64,000 bases of DNA, from assembly GCA_047777415.1 (NCBI GenBank), contig JBKEEO010000002.1, positions 124,001-188,000 on the forward strand. The letters are read 5' to 3'. The stretch comes from Caproicibacter sp047777415 (GTDB lineage Bacteria > Bacillota > Clostridia > Oscillospirales > Acutalibacteraceae). Below the pieces are notes generated by a model that saw only the letters and a program-made list of their open reading frames with translations, did no database searches and had not been told where the DNA came from. Positions 63,100-64,000 of this stretch are shown here, piece by piece (the first letter of the stretch is position 1; each line of letters starts with the position of its first letter). Both the position numbers and the translations under genes were made by a program.

Positions 63100-64000
63100 A
63101 TGGAAAAAAGCATTGTTTTGCTGAAAGGAGACGGAATCGGGCCGGAAATTGTGGACGGTGCCGTCATGGTATTAAAACAGGTGGAGAAAAAATTCGGTCA
63201 TCGGTTTTACTTTCAAGAAGAACTGATCGGCGGTGCTTCCATAGATGCTTGCGGGGAGCCGCTCACCCAAAAGACCATAGATGCCTGTAAAAAAGCGGAT
63301 GCGGTTTTACTCGGCGCGGTCGGGGGTCCGAAATGGGATACGGTACCTGTGGAAAAACGTCCGGAACGCGGATTGTTGGGAATTCGAAGCGCCTTAGGAC
63401 TGTATGCGAACCTGCGTCCTGCGTATCTTTACAAAGAACTGTCGGCGGCCTGCCCGCTCAAGGAGGAAAGAGTTCGGGATGGAATCGATTTAATTCTGGT
63501 CCGTGAGCTGACCGGTGGTATCTATTTTGGCGAGCGTCAAACAGTGACAAAGGAAAACGGAAAACAGTCCGCCTTTGACAAAATGGAATACAGTGAGGAA
63601 GAGATTGAACGGATTGGTCAGATTGCTTTTAAGTTAGCGATGAGCCGTCGAAAAAAATTAGTCAGTGTAGATAAGGCCAATGTGCTGGATACATCTCGGC
63701 TGTGGCGAAATGTGATGCATCGGTTGAGCAAACAATTCCCGCAAGTGGAATACCGCGACCAGCTTGTGGATAGTGCAGCTATGCAGTTGGTTTCGGATCC
63801 CGGCCAATTTGACGTAATTGTGACGGAAAACATGTTTGGCGATATCCTTTCCGATGAGGCAAGCATGGCAGCCGGGTCCATTGGAATGCTGCCGTCCGCT
63901 TCTTTGGGAGATGGAACGCGTGGGCTGTATGAGCCAATTCACGGCTCTGCGCCGGACATCGCAGGGCAGGATGCTGCGAATCCGCTGGCAACGATTCTGT
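63100..64000 (+). CDS. leuB: 3-isopropylmalate dehydrogenase (partial, runs off window)
   Basis: The first 300 codons of LeuB, the NAD-dependent oxidative decarboxylase of leucine synthesis. LLKGDGIGPEIVDGAV opens the fold. GLLGIRSALGLYANLRPAYL and VRELTGGIYFGER bind substrate, VDKANVLDTSRLWR supplies the catalytic Lys, and TENMFGDILSDEAS and LYEPIHGSAPDIAG bind metal and NAD. GGAGGTG precedes ATG 63100. The frame is still open at 64000; about 50 residues are missing. Confidence 0.95.
   Translation, partial: MEKSIVLLKGDGIGPEIVDGAVMVLKQVEKKFGHRFYFQEELIGGASIDACGEPLTQKTIDACKKADAVLLGAVGGPKWDTVPVEKRPERGLLGIRSALGLYANLRPAYLYKELSAACPLKEERVRDGIDLILVRELTGGIYFGERQTVTKENGKQSAFDKMEYSEEEIERIGQIAFKLAMSRRKKLVSVDKANVLDTSRLWRNVMHRLSKQFPQVEYRDQLVDSAAMQLVSDPGQFDVIVTENMFGDILSDEASMAAGSIGMLPSASLGDGTRGLYEPIHGSAPDIAGQDAANPLATIL

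Noticed and set aside
1..64000. tRNA, rRNA or CRISPR loci
   Set aside because: I saw no cloverleaf-like genes, rRNA sequence or repeat-spacer arrays while reading both strands; a covariance scan could still reveal a tRNA at the prophage edge, which would be a natural attachment site.

Overview
The window joins two kinds of DNA. Positions 1 to about 37,150 are the right-hand part of a GC-rich siphovirus-type prophage (HK97-like capsid, long-tail module). From about 37,150 to 64,000 the DNA is more AT-rich chromosome of a low-GC Gram-positive anaerobe. T-box leaders, a Trp-type ABC transporter, DUF1540 and DUF4358 proteins, frequent TTG/GTG starts with strong Shine-Dalgarno sequences and a clostridial Hcp operon suggest Clostridia, perhaps Oscillospirales; the exact taxon is inference.

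Prophage layout, all on the + strand: replication (primase/SF3 helicase cut by the window edge, VRR-NUC nuclease, SNF2 helicase), a DUF1492 late-regulator-like protein, HNH nuclease and small terminase. A modification cassette follows: compact SAM synthetase, ParB-methyltransferase fusion and a cytosine-C5 methyltransferase with a repeat-filled recognition region. An accessory island with its own repeated promoter/leader elements comes next (amidoligase, gamma-glutamylcyclotransferase-like protein, small unknowns). Then come the large terminase, a stand-alone AAA/DUF4143 cassette with its own promoter, operator and terminator, portal, ClpP-type protease, capsid, connectors and tail tube. A tail chaperone with a programmed -1 frameshift, tape measure, tail tip, a GH18-containing tail protein, holin and amidase complete the structural block. 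The end module holds an HTH/zinc protein, a SHOCT protein and two overlapping large serine recombinases.

Chromosomal part: an IS256-type element lies at the prophage edge. Next is a four-gene nitrosative/redox-stress operon ending in hcp, read divergently from a Crp/Fnr-type regulator, with a 16-bp palindrome between them placed for class II activation. An SGNH protein and an MBOAT acyltransferase follow; an IS30-family element has split the MBOAT gene and left a 13-bp target duplication. Then come a DMT transporter, a flavodoxin-like protein, a HAD phosphatase, a DUF6020 membrane protein, lipoproteins, DUF1540 and a cytidylate-kinase-like protein. A tryptophan-specific T-box leader (UGG specifier) is cut by an ISL3-family element with a clean 8-bp duplication, which separates the T-box from its terminator and from the trpX-trpY-trpZ-like transporter it should control. 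The window ends in an intact leucine T-box (CUC specifier) driving leuA-leuC-leuD-leuB, with leuB running off the edge.

The most unusual items are: a two-hairpin element present three times between structural genes with compensatory stem changes; a four-copy promoter/leader element encoding a possible M-[YC]-x-P-K-x-K peptide; the amidoligase/cyclotransferase island; and the ISL3-split T-box.
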